Shown here: piece by piece, positions 45,654 through 56,742 of the stretch
How positions within the stretch are numbered: the first letter of the stretch is position 1
Layout of the letters: each line of letters opens with the position of its first letter
Source of the DNA: Ampullaceana balthica
Lineage: Eukaryota > Mollusca > Gastropoda > Lymnaeidae
Direction: 5' to 3'
Assembly: GCA_944989445.1 (NCBI GenBank)
Contig: CALYLW010000696.1
Coordinates: 404,660-468,659 of the forward strand
DNA: 64,000 bases
Made by a program: the position numbers and the translations under genes
Notes under the pieces: model-generated
Databases searched by the model: none
The model's input: the letters and a program-made list of their open reading frames with translations, nothing else
What the model was told of the DNA's origin: nothing

Positions 45654-46400
45654 TATGTTAGACCGACCAGCCCAGAAACCCCACTGAGATTATGGATATA
45701 CACGGGATGCTAGACTCTGTAAACGTGTAAGTATTACACGGGCGAAGACCTTTCCTACAATACTAAGGAGTGAGGTGCCACGATAGTTATTGAAGTCACT
45801 TCTATCGCCATTGTTTTATATAGTGTCACTATATTTGCATCCTTTAGGTCTTGGGGGATGTAGTCCTGTTCCCAGCAGAGGGACAGAAGCTCGTGCAATG
45901 GTTGGAGTAAAGCTGTCTTGCCACTCTTTAGTGCTTCTGGTGGTATGCCATAATTCCCAGGAGCTTTTCCACAAGCTAGGCTTTGCTCAGCTCTTCATTT
46001 GTGGGCACGACATCAAGTTCTATCATGAGAGGCATATCGGGGAGGTTATCTAAAGCGGTGCTGGAGACAGTGGTAACTATTGAATACAGTTCCAGATAAT
46101 GCTTAACCCACCGTTTTAGCTGTCATGCCTGGTCTTGGATAATTTCTCCACTTTTGGACTTTAGGGGTGCAACTTTGGACGTCAAAGGGACATTTTTTTT
46201 CGTACATGGCTTTGGCACTGACCATGTCTGCAGCTGATTGTATGCTGAAGCAGAGGTTAATCCAGTAGGTATTGGTACATTGACGTGCAACTTTTTTGGC
46301 ATGTGACGTTGCTGTTTTTAAGGCATGCATCTTGTCGGTTGTGGGCTTTTCCTTGCAGTCCATAAGAGCTTTCCTTTTTGGCTTCAGTGACAGGTTTCAT
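45654..46400 (-). pseudogene. LINE A RT N-terminus and linker
   Basis: Minus-strand blocks upstream of the SINE: GDRSDFNNYRGTSLLSIVGK and FARVILTRLQSLASRVYP near 45820-45700, the classic NYRGISLL region of this group, followed by GFWAGRS at the SINE edge. Further upstream the frame 46363-46103 (MDCKEKPTTDKMHALKTATS and onward) is the helical linker between endonuclease and RT. Stops occur in between. Confidence 0.75.
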
Positions 46401-46631
46401 CTTGTCCCACTATGCATCGAACCAGTCCGTGTTTTTTTTAGATTTCTTGCCGAAGGCATGTATTGCTGATTTATAGATTGTGTCTTTGAGATGTGTCCAT
46501 TTGGAGTCAATGGTGACTCTTGGGGACGTCTTTGAGAGAAATTCCTTCACTTTGTCATTGAACAGCTGCGTTTTCACTGGGTCTTTCGTGCAGAAGGTGT
46601 TGATGCGTGGACATCCATTTTTCTTGGTGTG

Positions 46632-47345
46632 TTACGAGTTTTTCCTCATTATTCGAACCTTGCTGACCACAAGGGAGTCATCCGTGTCGCAGTCAGCGCT
46701 GTGATAGCTGTGGGTGAGTAGGACGCTAGCTAGTTGTGCACGCCTGGTGATGATGTGGCCCAGCTGGTGCCATTTGCACGATCGAGGGTATCTCAAAGAT
46801 ACTTGGTGTATATCCTTGCATTTCAAGAAAGTGTTGGTCACACACAAGTCTAGTGAGCAGCACAGTTCAATAAGCCTCTTTCCATTCTCATTTATCTTTA
46901 CTCTTCCAAAGAGTCCAAGGCATGTGTGCCAGGCTTCGTGGTCGCACCCCACTCTAGCATTGAAGTCTCCTTGGAGATAGATTGCCTCGTCTTTGTGAAT
47001 GCTGGCTATTGCCTGGTCTAATGCTCTATAGAACTGGTCCTTCTCTTCCAGGGTTGAACAGAGAGTTGGGGCATACACACTAAGAATGATTGCTGATCCC
47101 CCAGCAGTTCTGAGTTTTAGAATGATGATCTTCTCCGTGTCTAATGACGGGGGTTCAATGGATGGTAGAAGAGTGTTCTTAACAGCGAAACCTACACCGT
47201 GCTGTCTTATTTATCTGTAGGTCTGCCTTGCCAGAAGAAGGTGTAATTTGCCACTTTTAGTGATACGCTGTCTGGGAGCCTGATCTCCTGAAGGCATGCG
47301 ATAAGGCGATAAAAATCAATCATGACCACGGTATAGCGATACTGT
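46632..47345 (-). pseudogene. LINE A APE endonuclease
   Basis: Blocks on the minus strand: ACLQEIRLPDS (about 47305-47270, catalytic Glu), YTFFWQGRPTDK, a GVGFAVKNTLL block near 47190, a YAPTL block at the start of the 47078-46632 frame, YLQGDFNARVG (catalytic Asp and Asn), and SADCDTDDSLVVSKVRI, where the usual DTDHSLV His is Asp. Frameshifts occur near 47210 and 47080. The missing catalytic His means endonuclease activity is lost. The first residues of the protein are absent (5' truncation). Confidence 0.85.
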
Positions 47346-47348
47346 AGA

Positions 47349-48440
47349 TTGGAGCATGACGAACCCTGCTTCCAACTACAAGACCGATGGGTAAAGAGGA
47401 CCCGACTGAAAAGACCATCCTTCATGAATATGGTCCACGAACTAGAAGACTCAGTTCCCATACCCAAGTGCAGGAAACGAATGCAACTGGTCCCTGCTCA
47501 AGGACCACATAAAAGCTTTGACTTGCCTGAACTACGTTTGACACTGGCGAATACAGCGTTGACGAAAGCCAGTCCCGTCGAGCTACAGAGAGACGAGACT
47601 CTGAAGACAATCGAAGCTTATGGCGACAGCGTGATGAAAGTCTTCACGGACGACTCACGTTTAAAGGATGGCAGAAGTGGAGTACTAATTCAATACCCCC
47701 AACCTGTCAGTACCAAACTGTCAGGACCGGGTGGATCTGTAAACAGTAGTCACGACTACGAACTGGAAGCAATCTGCCGATGTCTAGTAAGAAGAAATGT
47801 CTTCACGACCGTCGTAGTCTTCACCGACTCACGGTTTTCGCTCGAGAATGTGGGTCGATCCTCTCTGGAGACGAAAATGGTCAGTATCATTTTGGAAACA
47901 GTAGGTGAAATCCTAGCACGAGGCTGAAAAGTAGTCCTTCAGTATATCCCTGGGCACAGTGGCGAGCTTCATTCAGACATGGTCGATAAGTTAGCGAGAG
48001 ATGGGTCAGCTCAGCCCCAACCCGACCCCCCGATGACTCAACTGGGGTCAGATCGTGGCTTAAAGACCATTTCCGAGAGAAATGGCTTCAGGGCTGGGCA
48101 TCTGGAAGCACGGCCAGAAAAGTATTCCAGTACATTCTGCGACCGAGCAAAAGCGACTTCTGGTGGAAAAATCAACGTATCAATCAGACGCTCATAACTA
48201 GACAGAGAACTGAACATTGTACCATACGAAGCTACCTGTACAAGTTTAACACTAGAAGGGAACTGGCTTGTCGGCTGTGTGGTAACCCGAAGGAGACGGT
48301 GGCCCACGTACTCGAAGAGTGACCCGAGCTGTGCGGGGTTTTGGAGGTAGAAGTCACGGTACCTGCAGATGAGTACCTCTATGGCGATGCCCGCTTGATG
48401 AGAGCTTAACGGCACGACCCAAAAGAGAATGTACATTCAC
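47349..48440 (+). pseudogene. LINE B RNase H and C2HC region
   Basis: The 192-codon frame 47349-47927 has DRWVKRTRLKRPSFMNMVHE, then RNase H: KVFTDDSRLKDG (first Asp), HDYELEAICRCL (Glu) and VVVFTDSRFSLENV (third catalytic Asp). After a stop at 47925, YIPGHSGELHSDMVDKLARD supplies the last RNase H block. About 48230-48330 encodes CRLCGNPKETVAHVLEE, a C-x2-C-x8-H motif whose final Cys codon is replaced by a stop. Two or more stops make it inactive. Confidence 0.85.
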
Positions 48441-48545
48441 GAGTTAAGTCTCACATATTTATAACAAGACTTATAGTAAAACAACCACTACAGCTTCTTG
48501 CTAAATTTAAGCTCAATTTGATAACAAGAAAAGTGTTATAAAACA

Positions 48546-50509
48546 CTAGACGCCTCGTGGCGTAGCATACGCCGCAGACTTGCTCATGGAGAGTTCTTTT
48601 ACCCTCCTTAAAGCACTTTTTAGGGCGCCTACGGCGCCGACCTTTTTCAAAAGCCCAACTAACTTGTCCTTGTTTGATCAATACGAAATATTAAACTTTC
48701 TGAAATGCACACAAAGTATTTTATAATAGGGGTTGTAGGGTGCCCGTGGCACCCCCTTTGTTTTTTGATGTAATAATTAACCATCATCAAATCCTCTTTT
48801 TAAATCCTTTATATTAACTCGTGGTGTCTGCGGCGGACCTTGCTTGCTTGCTTGCTTGCTTGCTTGTCGCCAAAACTTTTGATCGAATTTTAACCCACTT
48901 GCTCGCAAGATAGCGAGCTGAAATTTTGCAGGCAGTTTCGTACCGATGATAAAAACAACGTATCAAAATTTCAGATCGATCGCATGTACCGTAATTAAAT
49001 TATTGATTTTTTAGATTATTTTTTTTATTCCTATGTATCATACTATTTTTTGAGATAGAGCGTCGCGGTGCGTATTATATTGAACAACCTTTCTGTCGCG
49101 CAATAAGGTGCGTATTTTATTGACAGCTCTTTTTATAAACATATTCCTGATCGGTGCGTATTATATTAAACATGTTTTACGACACAACTTCAATTTTGTA
49201 TTTCTGGATGGTCTGGCGCTGCGTATTATAATGAACATTCTTTTAGTTACTTCTCGTACATAAAGGATTTATAGTCAAAAACTTGGTTTTTTACGGGTTG
49301 TTTTTATTAAATCCTTTATATTAACTCGTGGTGTCTGCGGCGGACCTTGCTTGCTTGCTTGCTTGTCGCCAAAACTTTTGATCGATTTTTAACCCACTTG
49401 CTCGCAAGATAGCGAGCTGAAATTTTGCAGGCAGTTTCGTACCGATGATAAAAACAATGTATCAAAATTTCAGATCGATCGCATGTACCGTAATTAAATT
49501 ATTGATTTTTTAGATTATTTTTTTATTCCTATGTATCATGCTATTTTTTGAGATAGAGCGTCGCGGTGCGTATTATATTGAACAACCTTTCTGTCGCGCA
49601 ATAAGGTGCGTATTTTATTGACAGCTCTTTTTATAAACATATTCCTGATCGGTGCGTATTATATTAAACATGTTTTACGACACAACTTCAATTTTGTATT
49701 TCTGGATGGTCTGGCGCTGCATATTATAATGAACATTCTTTTAGTTACTTCTCGTACATAAAGGATTTATAGTCAAAAACTTGGTTTTTTACGGGTTGTT
49801 TTTATTAAATCCTTTATATTAACTCGTGGTGTCTGCGGCGGACCTTTCTTGCTTGCTTGCTTGTCGCCAAAACTTTTGATCGATTTTTAACCCACTTGCT
49901 CGCAAGATAGCGAGCTGAAATTTTGCAGGCGGTTTCGTACCGATGATAAAAACAATGTATCAAAATTTCAGATCGATCGCATGTACCGTAATTAAATTAT
50001 TGATTTTTTAGATTATTTTTTTATTCCTATGTATCATGCTATTTTTTGAGATAGAGCGTCGCGGTGCGTATTATATTGAACAACCTTTCTGTCGCGCAAT
50101 AAGGTGCGTATTTTATTGACAGCTCTTTTTATAAACATATTCCTGATCGGTGCGTATTATATTAAACATGTTTTACGACACAACTTCAATTTTGTATTTC
50201 TGGATGGTCTGGCGCTGCGTATTATAATGAACATTCTTTTAGTTACTTCTCGTACATAAAGGATTTATAGTCAAAAACTTGGTTTTTTACGGGTTTTTCT
50301 TATTACATTGTTCCCTTTTTCCAAAATTAAAATATGAGCGAAAAAATGACGTCATATAATTTTTTTTTACAGCGCATATTTAATTTGCACACCTTTTGAT
50401 GCATTTGTGCAGTAATTTGGTGCGCTGCTTTCTAAAATTAGTATCTGTTGCACATGTAGCTTCTTGTTGCCTCGCAGGGTCCGACCACGAAGAGAATTAT
50501 ATATATAGA
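48546..50509 (-). mobile_element. Helitron (minus) carrying a Rep490 trimer
   Basis: On the minus strand the 5' end TC is at 50509-50508 after A (50510) with tctatatatataattctctt, and the 3' end CTAG is at 48549-48546 before T (48545). The 3' hairpin gcgtatgctacgcc lies upstream of CTAG. The body matches the plus copy at 2548-3073 (gcatcaaaaggtgtgcaaat, aatatttcgtattgatcaaa, ggcgccgtaggcgccct). It is expanded from about 460 to 1964 bp by the trimer at 48802-50304. Confidence 0.88.
48802..50304 (+). mobile_element. HINE-like repeat (Rep490), head-to-tail trimer
   Basis: Units are 48802-49308 (507), 49309-49806 (498) and 49807-50304 (498), nearly identical to each other. In unit 2 the iterons are at 49566, 49606, 49652 and 49717 (spacings 40, 46 and 65). 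Unit 1 has the longest CTTG tract. Compared with other Helitron copies (ggatt...ctttttacattgttccc on the complement), the array sits between cctcttttt and acattgttccc with no duplicated target, within a T/A microhomology. Confidence 0.9.
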
Positions 50510-50870
50510 TGTTTAACATAATGCACACCACGCGACAGACTAGCATAAAAATCGGGAATATATGTATTTAAAAAGAACAGTCAATATAATACGCAACGCA
50601 CCGCGCGAGAGATATATATTAAAAACGTTGCTCAATATATACGCAACGCGACACTCTAGCAGAGTCTAGCACATGCTACATAGCGTTACATAGATATAAT
50701 CTAAAAATTCACGAATTTAATTACAGTACTTTTGAAAGATGTGAAATTTTAATAGATCATTTTTATCCTAACCACGATTCAGCCTGCAAAATTTCAGCTC
50801 ACTAGTATACGGGAAAACGGTCGGCAGGGCAGAAGGATCAGAAAGGAACGAAAAATCTAATTAAAATCCT

Positions 50871-51560
50871 CCATTAGCAAACGTTAATAAAAACTAACCC
50901 TGATATGTGATACTGAAAGAATTTAGTATTCCCAATTTATAGATTTAAAATTTTGAGCCAATTGATATGTTTATAAAGATATTAAATATTAATGCTGAGC
51001 ATAACAAATTCGGACTCTTTTTCACAATCAGGTGATGGAGATATAAATGAAAAAAAAAGCGTCTTCGGTGAAACGAATTCTTAATAGCTTAACTAAAATA
51101 TGACTTTTCATATATTCGATGATTCGGTTTTGTGAGTGTGGATGACTCTAATATCGCAATACCTCAATGTGTTCTTTACAGCGATGTTCTATACAATGTA
51201 ATGAAGCTCTCAAACACGAGATGCCTAAAACTAATATTCATAAGTTCTAAGCCCAGAGTCCGTGGAAAGAAATGTACATACTTTCAAAATGTGTCGGAAA
51301 CTTATCTTTGATTTATCACACATAAATAATTGTACATTGCGAGATTCGTTAGCGTACCACTGCGAATTGCCTAGGCAAAAACACAACATTCAATCAGTGA
51401 AGCACTCGTAGTAGGATGAATTAAGATATGTGTTTGGAAATGTTACGTGAAACTGCAACAAAGAAAGTGGCATAGACACTCTCAAATGACACAATAGTTC
51501 GACGCATTGACGTTACGGCGTGTAATATTGAAGGGCAGCAAATATAACAACTGAAATTGG
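50871..51560. other. Spacer without recognised gene
   Basis: No ORF or element end is supported. Moderate complexity, less repetitive than its neighbours. Confidence 0.55.
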
Positions 51561-51755
51561 CTAAGTACTCTTCACTGTTTTGTTCCCCGTGAAAATTGAC
51601 TAATCACTCTTCACTGCTTTGTTCACCGTGAAAATTGACTAAGTACTCTTCACTGTCTTGTTCATCGTGAAAATTGACTAAGTACTCTTCACTGTCTTGT
51701 TCATCGTCAAAATTGACTAAGTACTCTTCACTGTTTTGTTCACCGTGAAAGTTAA
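51561..51755. repeat. 39-bp minisatellite, five units
   Basis: Units start at 51561, 51600, 51639, 51678 and 51717 with core ctaagtactcttcactg and a tgttcaccgtgaaaattga part. Copies differ by a few substitutions (cccc/cacc/catc). Units abut with no spacers, so this is not a CRISPR-like array. Confidence 0.92.
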
Positions 51756-51894
51756 GCCACCAAGCAAATGTTAACACAAATTGCTTCTATTGCATGCCGA
51801 TGTGCAATGGTTGTCTAAGGGAAAAGACCGGAAAAATATTATCAAGAGTTTTGGTATTGCGATGAAAACTCAACCAATTTCTTCAGTAGAAAGA

Positions 51895-53513
51895 AAAGAA
51901 ACCTGTAAAAAACCAAGTTTTTTCACTATAAATCCTTTATGTACAAGACGTAACTAAAAGAATGTTCATTATAATACGCAGCGCCAGACCATCCAGAAAT
52001 ACAAAATTGCAGTTGTGTTGTAAAATATGTTTAATATAATGCGCACCGATCCGGAATATGTTTATAAAAAGAGTTGTCAATAAAATACGCACCTTATTGC
52101 GGGACAGAAAGGTTGTTCAATATAATACGCACCGCGACGCTCTATCTCAAAAAATAGCATGATACATAGGAATAAATAAAATAATCTAAAAAATCAATAT
52201 TTTATTTACGGTATATGCGATCGATCTGAAATTTTGATACATTGTTTCTATTATCGTTACAAAACTGCCTGCAAACATTTCAGCTTGCTAGCTTACGAAC
52301 AAGTGGGTTAAAAATCGATCAAAAGTTTTGGCGACAAGCAAGGGCGGGCGGCCGCAAGGGCGGGCGGCCGCAGACACCACGAGTTAATATAAAGGATTTA
52401 AATAAGAAAAACCCGTAAAAAAAACAAAGTTTTTGACTATAAATCCTTTATTTACGAGACATAACATTCGCACGACAATCCAAAAATCCAAAATTGTAGT
52501 TATGTCTCATATATAAAGGATATATAGTAAAAAAAAACTACTACAGTCTGCCTGCTAAAATTCAGCTCGATTTGATCACGGGAAAAGGATTATAAAAACA
52601 TGTTTAATATAGTGCGCACCGCGAGACAGACTAGGAATTACTAGCATTTACGTTTACAGATCGGGAATATATTTTTAAAAAGTATCGTCAATATAATACG
52701 CACCACCCCGCTCGACAGGAAAGTATTAAAAAGGTAGTTCAATATAATACGCACCGCGACACTCTAGCACAAATATTAACATGCTACATAGAGATAAATA
52801 GAGATAATCTAAAAATTCATTAATTTAATTACAGTAAAGTCAATCGATCTGAAATTTCGATAGATCATTTTGATCGTCGGCACGAGTCTGCATGCAAAAT
52901 TTCAGCTCGCTAGCATACGGCGAAGTGGATTAAAAATCGATATCCAAAGTTTTTTCGGCAAACAATCAAGCAAGCAGACGCCACGAGTTAATATAAAGGA
53001 TTTAATAAATTAAATTTAAACAAACGTAAAAAACAAAGTTTTTGACTATAAATCCTTTATGTACGAGAAGTAACTAAAAGAATGTTCATTATAATACGCA
53101 GCGCAAGACCATCCAAAAATACAAAATTGCAGTTGTGTCGTAAAACATGTTTAATATAATGCGCACCGATCAGGAATATGTTTATAAAAAGAGTTGTCAA
53201 TAATATACGCACCTTATTGCGCGACAGAAAGGTTGTTCAATATAATACGCACCGCGACGCTCTATCTAAAAAATAGCATGATACATAGGAATAAATAAAA
53301 TAATCTAAAAAATCAATAATTTAATTACGGTACATGCGATCGATCTTAAATTTTGATACATTGTTTTTATAATTGCCACCAAACTGCCTGCTAAATTTCA
53401 GCTCGCTGGCTTACGATGAAATGGGTTAAAAATCGATCAAAAGTTTTGGCGGCAAGCAAGGGCGGTCGGTCGGGCGGGCGGCCGCAGACACCACGAGTTA
53501 ATATAAAGGATTT
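51895..53513 (-). mobile_element. Rep490 array on minus strand (about three units, mixed subfamilies)
   Basis: Unit ends (minus 5' motif, seen as cgagttaatataaaggattt) are at 52399, 53003 and 53513. The first (52399-51895) and third (53513 to about 53015) are subfamily I with four iterons. The middle (53003-52405) is subfamily II, where the region of iteron 4 is replaced by sequence matching 48470-48545, followed by an extra 3' tail (52405-52530). GGGCGG-rich microsatellite variants replace CTTG. The open frame at 53416 is an artefact of the repeat. Confidence 0.82.
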
Positions 53514-53639
53514 AAAAACCGGATTGGTCTTAATTATTTCGAAATTTGAATTGGACAACCAAGTTGGCTTACGTGACAGATATCTTTGCCATTTTTACTT
53601 AACTCAATATCTCCATGCAAGAAAGGATGGCTTCGTGCC

Positions 53640-54180
53640 TAACAATGGCAGAAAAGAAAGCTAGAAGCATGGAAGAGTCGAGTATCAGCAGATTGTTTAG
53701 ATATGTTTCACTATTAGGCAAAATTTATCGATAATGCTGAAGCAGAGTTTGATGTTCAATCTCTACAAAAGTCATCATTGAGTATTTGACAAAATTATCG
53801 ACCGTTTCGAATTCTATTTTCCATCGGAGAGGCACTGGATGGATACGTAATCCATTTATTGCATCGAGGGTTGATTTGTCAGTAACTTTCGAAGATAAAT
53901 TGCTGGAGTTAACTGCGTATGAAGTGTTTAAAATGAATTTCGGAACTGTGACCTCTCATGTATCCACCTTGGATTCACGAGAGCGCAGAATATCATGAAC
54001 TTGTTGAAATTGATCTCAGTGATCTTGTTCGATTTACTTCATCTTACATATGTGAGACTGGTTGTTCATCAATGAGCATTGTTAAGACAAAATACAGGAA
54101 AAGAATGGATGCTCGTTCTCCATTGTGTATAGCATTGTCCCCATTTGCGCCTAGACTTTATAAACTTGCTAAAAAATAAA
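53640..54180 (+). pseudogene. hAT (ZBED5-like) transposase C-terminus
   Basis: With frameshifts it reads GWIRNPFIASRVDLSVTFED, LLELTAYEVFKMNFGTVTSH, a WIHESAEYHELVEIDLSDLV block, RFTSSYICETGCSSMSIVKT, and KYRKRMDARSPLCIALSPFA, ending at a stop (54177). This is the order of the C-terminal region of ZBED5/SCAND3-like hAT proteins, in which the CETGFS-like block carries the catalytic Glu. Here it is CETGCSS. Frames change near 53785 and 53960. No element ends were identified. Confidence 0.72.
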
Positions 54181-54762
54181 AGGAGCAGGCTCATTATATT
54201 TTCAGTGCTGGTTTATTGAAACTCAGGCCTAAGTCAGAATTCATATTTATTAATACACTAATAACTTAATAAAACATTTTAATACGAAATGAGACAATCG
54301 TAGATAAGCAATAAAGGTTTAAGATTACGAGTATTTAAAAATACTTCGATGACAAGTAGCATAAAACAAGCTAAATTCATGCAACATGTTTTAATTAAGG
54401 GCTGTAGGACATGTAGGAGCTTATTTTGCTACCACGTCAGTACAGAGAAAATAATGCACCGGTCCATGGTGCAATGGAAAAAATTCCTGCCGGTCCGCCA
54501 TACTAAAAAGTTTGATAAAAAGTTTGAGAAGCACTAAAGTAAAGGATTAAAGAATATAAAGGAAATATGAAAAATAAATAAAATAAATGAACGTTCTGTA
54601 ATATATTATTTTTTATTCTGACGTGTATGTCTTCAAAATTAATAGATTTCTGCTGAAATATATTTATTTTGAAAACTTCCGTCATTGTTGACGAATAATA
54701 CATCAGTGCTATCATATTTGTAAACATATTTTGGTTTTTAAAAAATTAACGTTATTATTATT
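54181..54762 (+). repeat. AT-rich spacer with Helitron 3' remnant
   Basis: The segment 54590-54712 (gaacgttctgtaatat, tttattttgaaaacttccgt, cattgttgacgaataataca) matches the Helitron 3' regions at 41340-41406, but the hairpin is degraded and the terminal CTAG is gone. The remainder is featureless. Confidence 0.55.
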
Positions 54763-55756
54763 TAGGGTTGCGGAAATTAACGATTAATCGATAAATTAAT
54801 CGTTAAAAATGTTAAACGATTAAAAAAAATTTTAACGATTAATCGACCTACCACTATAAATGTACTGGAAGTCAATAGTAAAATATTTTGGCCGATAAAT
54901 ATAAACTAATTTTCGGATGATTAAACGAACATTTTGGTTTTAAACTATTGACTGACGTGAATGTTCAAAATGTTGATAAAGGTTATTGTGTCCATTGAGA
55001 GAAATCGTTTGCCTACCATGCAATGTTCCCTCTAAGTCTAAGCTTCATTGGTCCGTGTGCAAAGTTAAAAAAAATCCTCGTAAACAAAGTTGCACAACGA
55101 CCATTTTTTGTGCAATATTTTACAAAATTTGCTGCTCGGTGATTCTAAACTCCTGCGTGACGTATGTCAAATATCTGCGGAGCCACGCTGCTTAAAGGGA
55201 ACATTGCTACCATGGTTTTAACATTTTGTCTACATATCACCTGCAAACCAAACATCCTCTACATCAGTGGTTCTCAACCTTTTTCTATTCAAGGACCACT
55301 TGAAAAATTGGTGTCTTAGCTGCAGACCACTAGTGAAAATTTTGCTACTCCTGTGCAGAAATTTATAGATAATTATACTATATATATATCAATTAAAATT
55401 TCATCCTCGCGGACCACATGTTGAGAACCACTGCTCTACATAATCGGAAACTTCAATTGAGACAATGTAACGTTTATGTGAACTATTGTTCAGCTCGGCT
55501 GGTTATATTGTCCATAAGACTTGATAATCACTTGAACTAAATAATGACAATACACTTTTATGTTTGTGTTGTTGGTTAAAAGATGTCATATAAAGAAGAC
55601 ATTCTAGTGTCAATCCGATTTTCGACAAGTATTTTAATAAATGTTTCTTATGACACCATAAGTTTCAATTTTTGGCTTTAATCGAAATTAACGATTACTG
55701 ACTCTTTCTCTTCTGAACTATAGTGATTAAAATTAAATTAATCGTTAACAGCCCTA
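54763..55756. mobile_element. Non-autonomous hAT element, perfect 8-bp TSD
   Basis: Starts tagggttgcggaaattaacg and ends with the complement of tagggctgttaacgatt. Flanked by identical ttattatt at 54755-54762 and 55757-55764. The interior matches 17656-18469 block by block. It contains a younger MITE at 55265-55433. The target duplication is low complexity, but its length is exact on both sides. Confidence 0.88.
55265..55433. mobile_element. hAT-type MITE, 169 bp, perfect 8-bp TSD
   Basis: The left end cagtggttctcaacc and the complement of the right end, cagtggttctcaacat, form the inverted repeat. Flanked by identical ctctacat at 55257-55264 and 55434-55441. The CAGTGGTTCTCAACC end is shared with hAT-Charlie-type MITEs in many animals. 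Confidence 0.93.
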
Positions 55757-55764
55757 TTATTATT

Positions 55765-56742
55765 TTATTTTTATTGTTTTTAATTTTAAAATATATTTAC
55801 AAAAAAGCACACCAAAAATATAATTTTCCTTATTTAAGAGAAAGCGATATTAGGAAATATATTACTTTCCGTATATCCAGCTTATCTTTAGTAAGTAATG
55901 TTTCAAGAATGAGCCTACAAAGTTAAAGCCTTCTAGTTATAAAGGAAGTAAGAACATTTGCAATGAGTGAGGGGCTGATTTGGTGATACTTGATGGACAC
56001 TGCTGGAACCAGTCTGACCATTAACAACCAGTTGACATTGAGATTTGTTCACCCCGTGGTATCTTATATAGATTCGGCACTTGTTGTTAAATCGGCTGTC
56101 AATAAATTGCGATACGGAAAAATTTGAAGTCTACGGACGCAACATTCATTGATGCGAAATTAAGTTCGTGCCAATAATAAACTGTGTAAGAGCTGTGTGT
56201 AAAGTTTATTAGACGGACGTAAGATTAACTAATCAAAATTGCATAATATATATTTAGAGAGAGAAAAAAGTATATGTAAAAATTGTGGAACTGGAAAGTT
56301 TCGGGTTAAAGTGGTTAATATGCAACCCAATTTGTAAAATATATTATAATATTATAATTCACTATAAAAAAAGCTTTAGTGACAACCATATAAATGTGTG
56401 AACAATTCAAGCACATTAAACTACTCTAAGGATACAAAATTAATTGAAACTTTTGCAAAGAACACAAGGCGACAAAACTATGTTAATTAACATCAAATTG
56501 TTTAAAAGAGTTTTAGCATAAAATGGTCGCGTTCGCTAGCCTAACACTCTGGTTGTGCTACGCTAATAAAAAAAATCTGTAAAAATAGTATTGTAATTCT
56601 ATTTGAAATTGTTATTTTTGTCAAAATCTTAAACAATTTCGTAAGACTGAACATTTTGTGCACGTTTAGAGATTCGTCTTGTGTCCATTACCACATAACA
56701 TTTGAGAAGGTATTGCGTAGAAGAATCACCATAAAGGTTATA
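55765..56742. other. AT-rich spacer, nothing recognised
   Basis: No gene or element end seen before the mariner terminus at 56743. Confidence 0.55.

Larger units (their letters stand above)
44000..47345 (-). mobile_element. LINE A: APE-type non-LTR retrotransposon inserted in LINE B
   Basis: Complete from the start of the endonuclease to the C-terminal finger, in minus orientation inside plus-oriented LINE B, and 5'-truncated just upstream of the CLQEIRLPD block. LINE B resumes on each side. A short 3' region follows the stop at 44004. No convincing target duplication was found. A SINE is inserted at 45375-45653. Related relics are at 25630-26420, 31525-31780 and possibly 59985-60345. Confidence 0.87.
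42955..48460 (+). mobile_element. LINE B: RNase-H-bearing non-LTR retrotransposon, split by LINE A
   Basis: Plus-strand blocks left of the insertion (42955-43999): AERLVNARLYWFLEKTK, FFDLKQAYDKVW (motif A), LADDLAIWSSG (motif C), and a thumb region ending VQPLAIVVVGILPSREKM. Right of it (47346-48460): LEHDEPC-like linker, RNase H, and a C2HC finger CRLCGNPKETVAHVLEE. The order EN-RT-RNaseH-CCHC fits the I/R1/Jockey-like group. The exact clade cannot be set by eye. The 5' half is missing and there are several frameshifts. Confidence 0.88.
48470..50870 (-). mobile_element. Rep490 variant (subfamily II) split by a Helitron
   Basis: The left part 48470-48545 (tatagtaaaacaaccactac ... agtgttataaaaca) and right part 50510-50870 (tgtttaacataatgcacacc ... 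gcctgcaaaatttcagctca) join into one unit that matches 52540-52930 (ggattataaaaaca then tgtttaatatagtgcgcacc). Iterons are present in the right part. The two halves are separated only by the Helitron at 48546-50509. Confidence 0.8.

Noticed and set aside
48038..48436. 132-codon minus frame
   Set aside because: Antisense to LINE B RNase H/C2HC coding, which explains its openness.
51561..51755. CRISPR-like array
   Set aside because: 39-bp units are directly adjacent with no unique spacers, and the genome is eukaryotic. It is a minisatellite.
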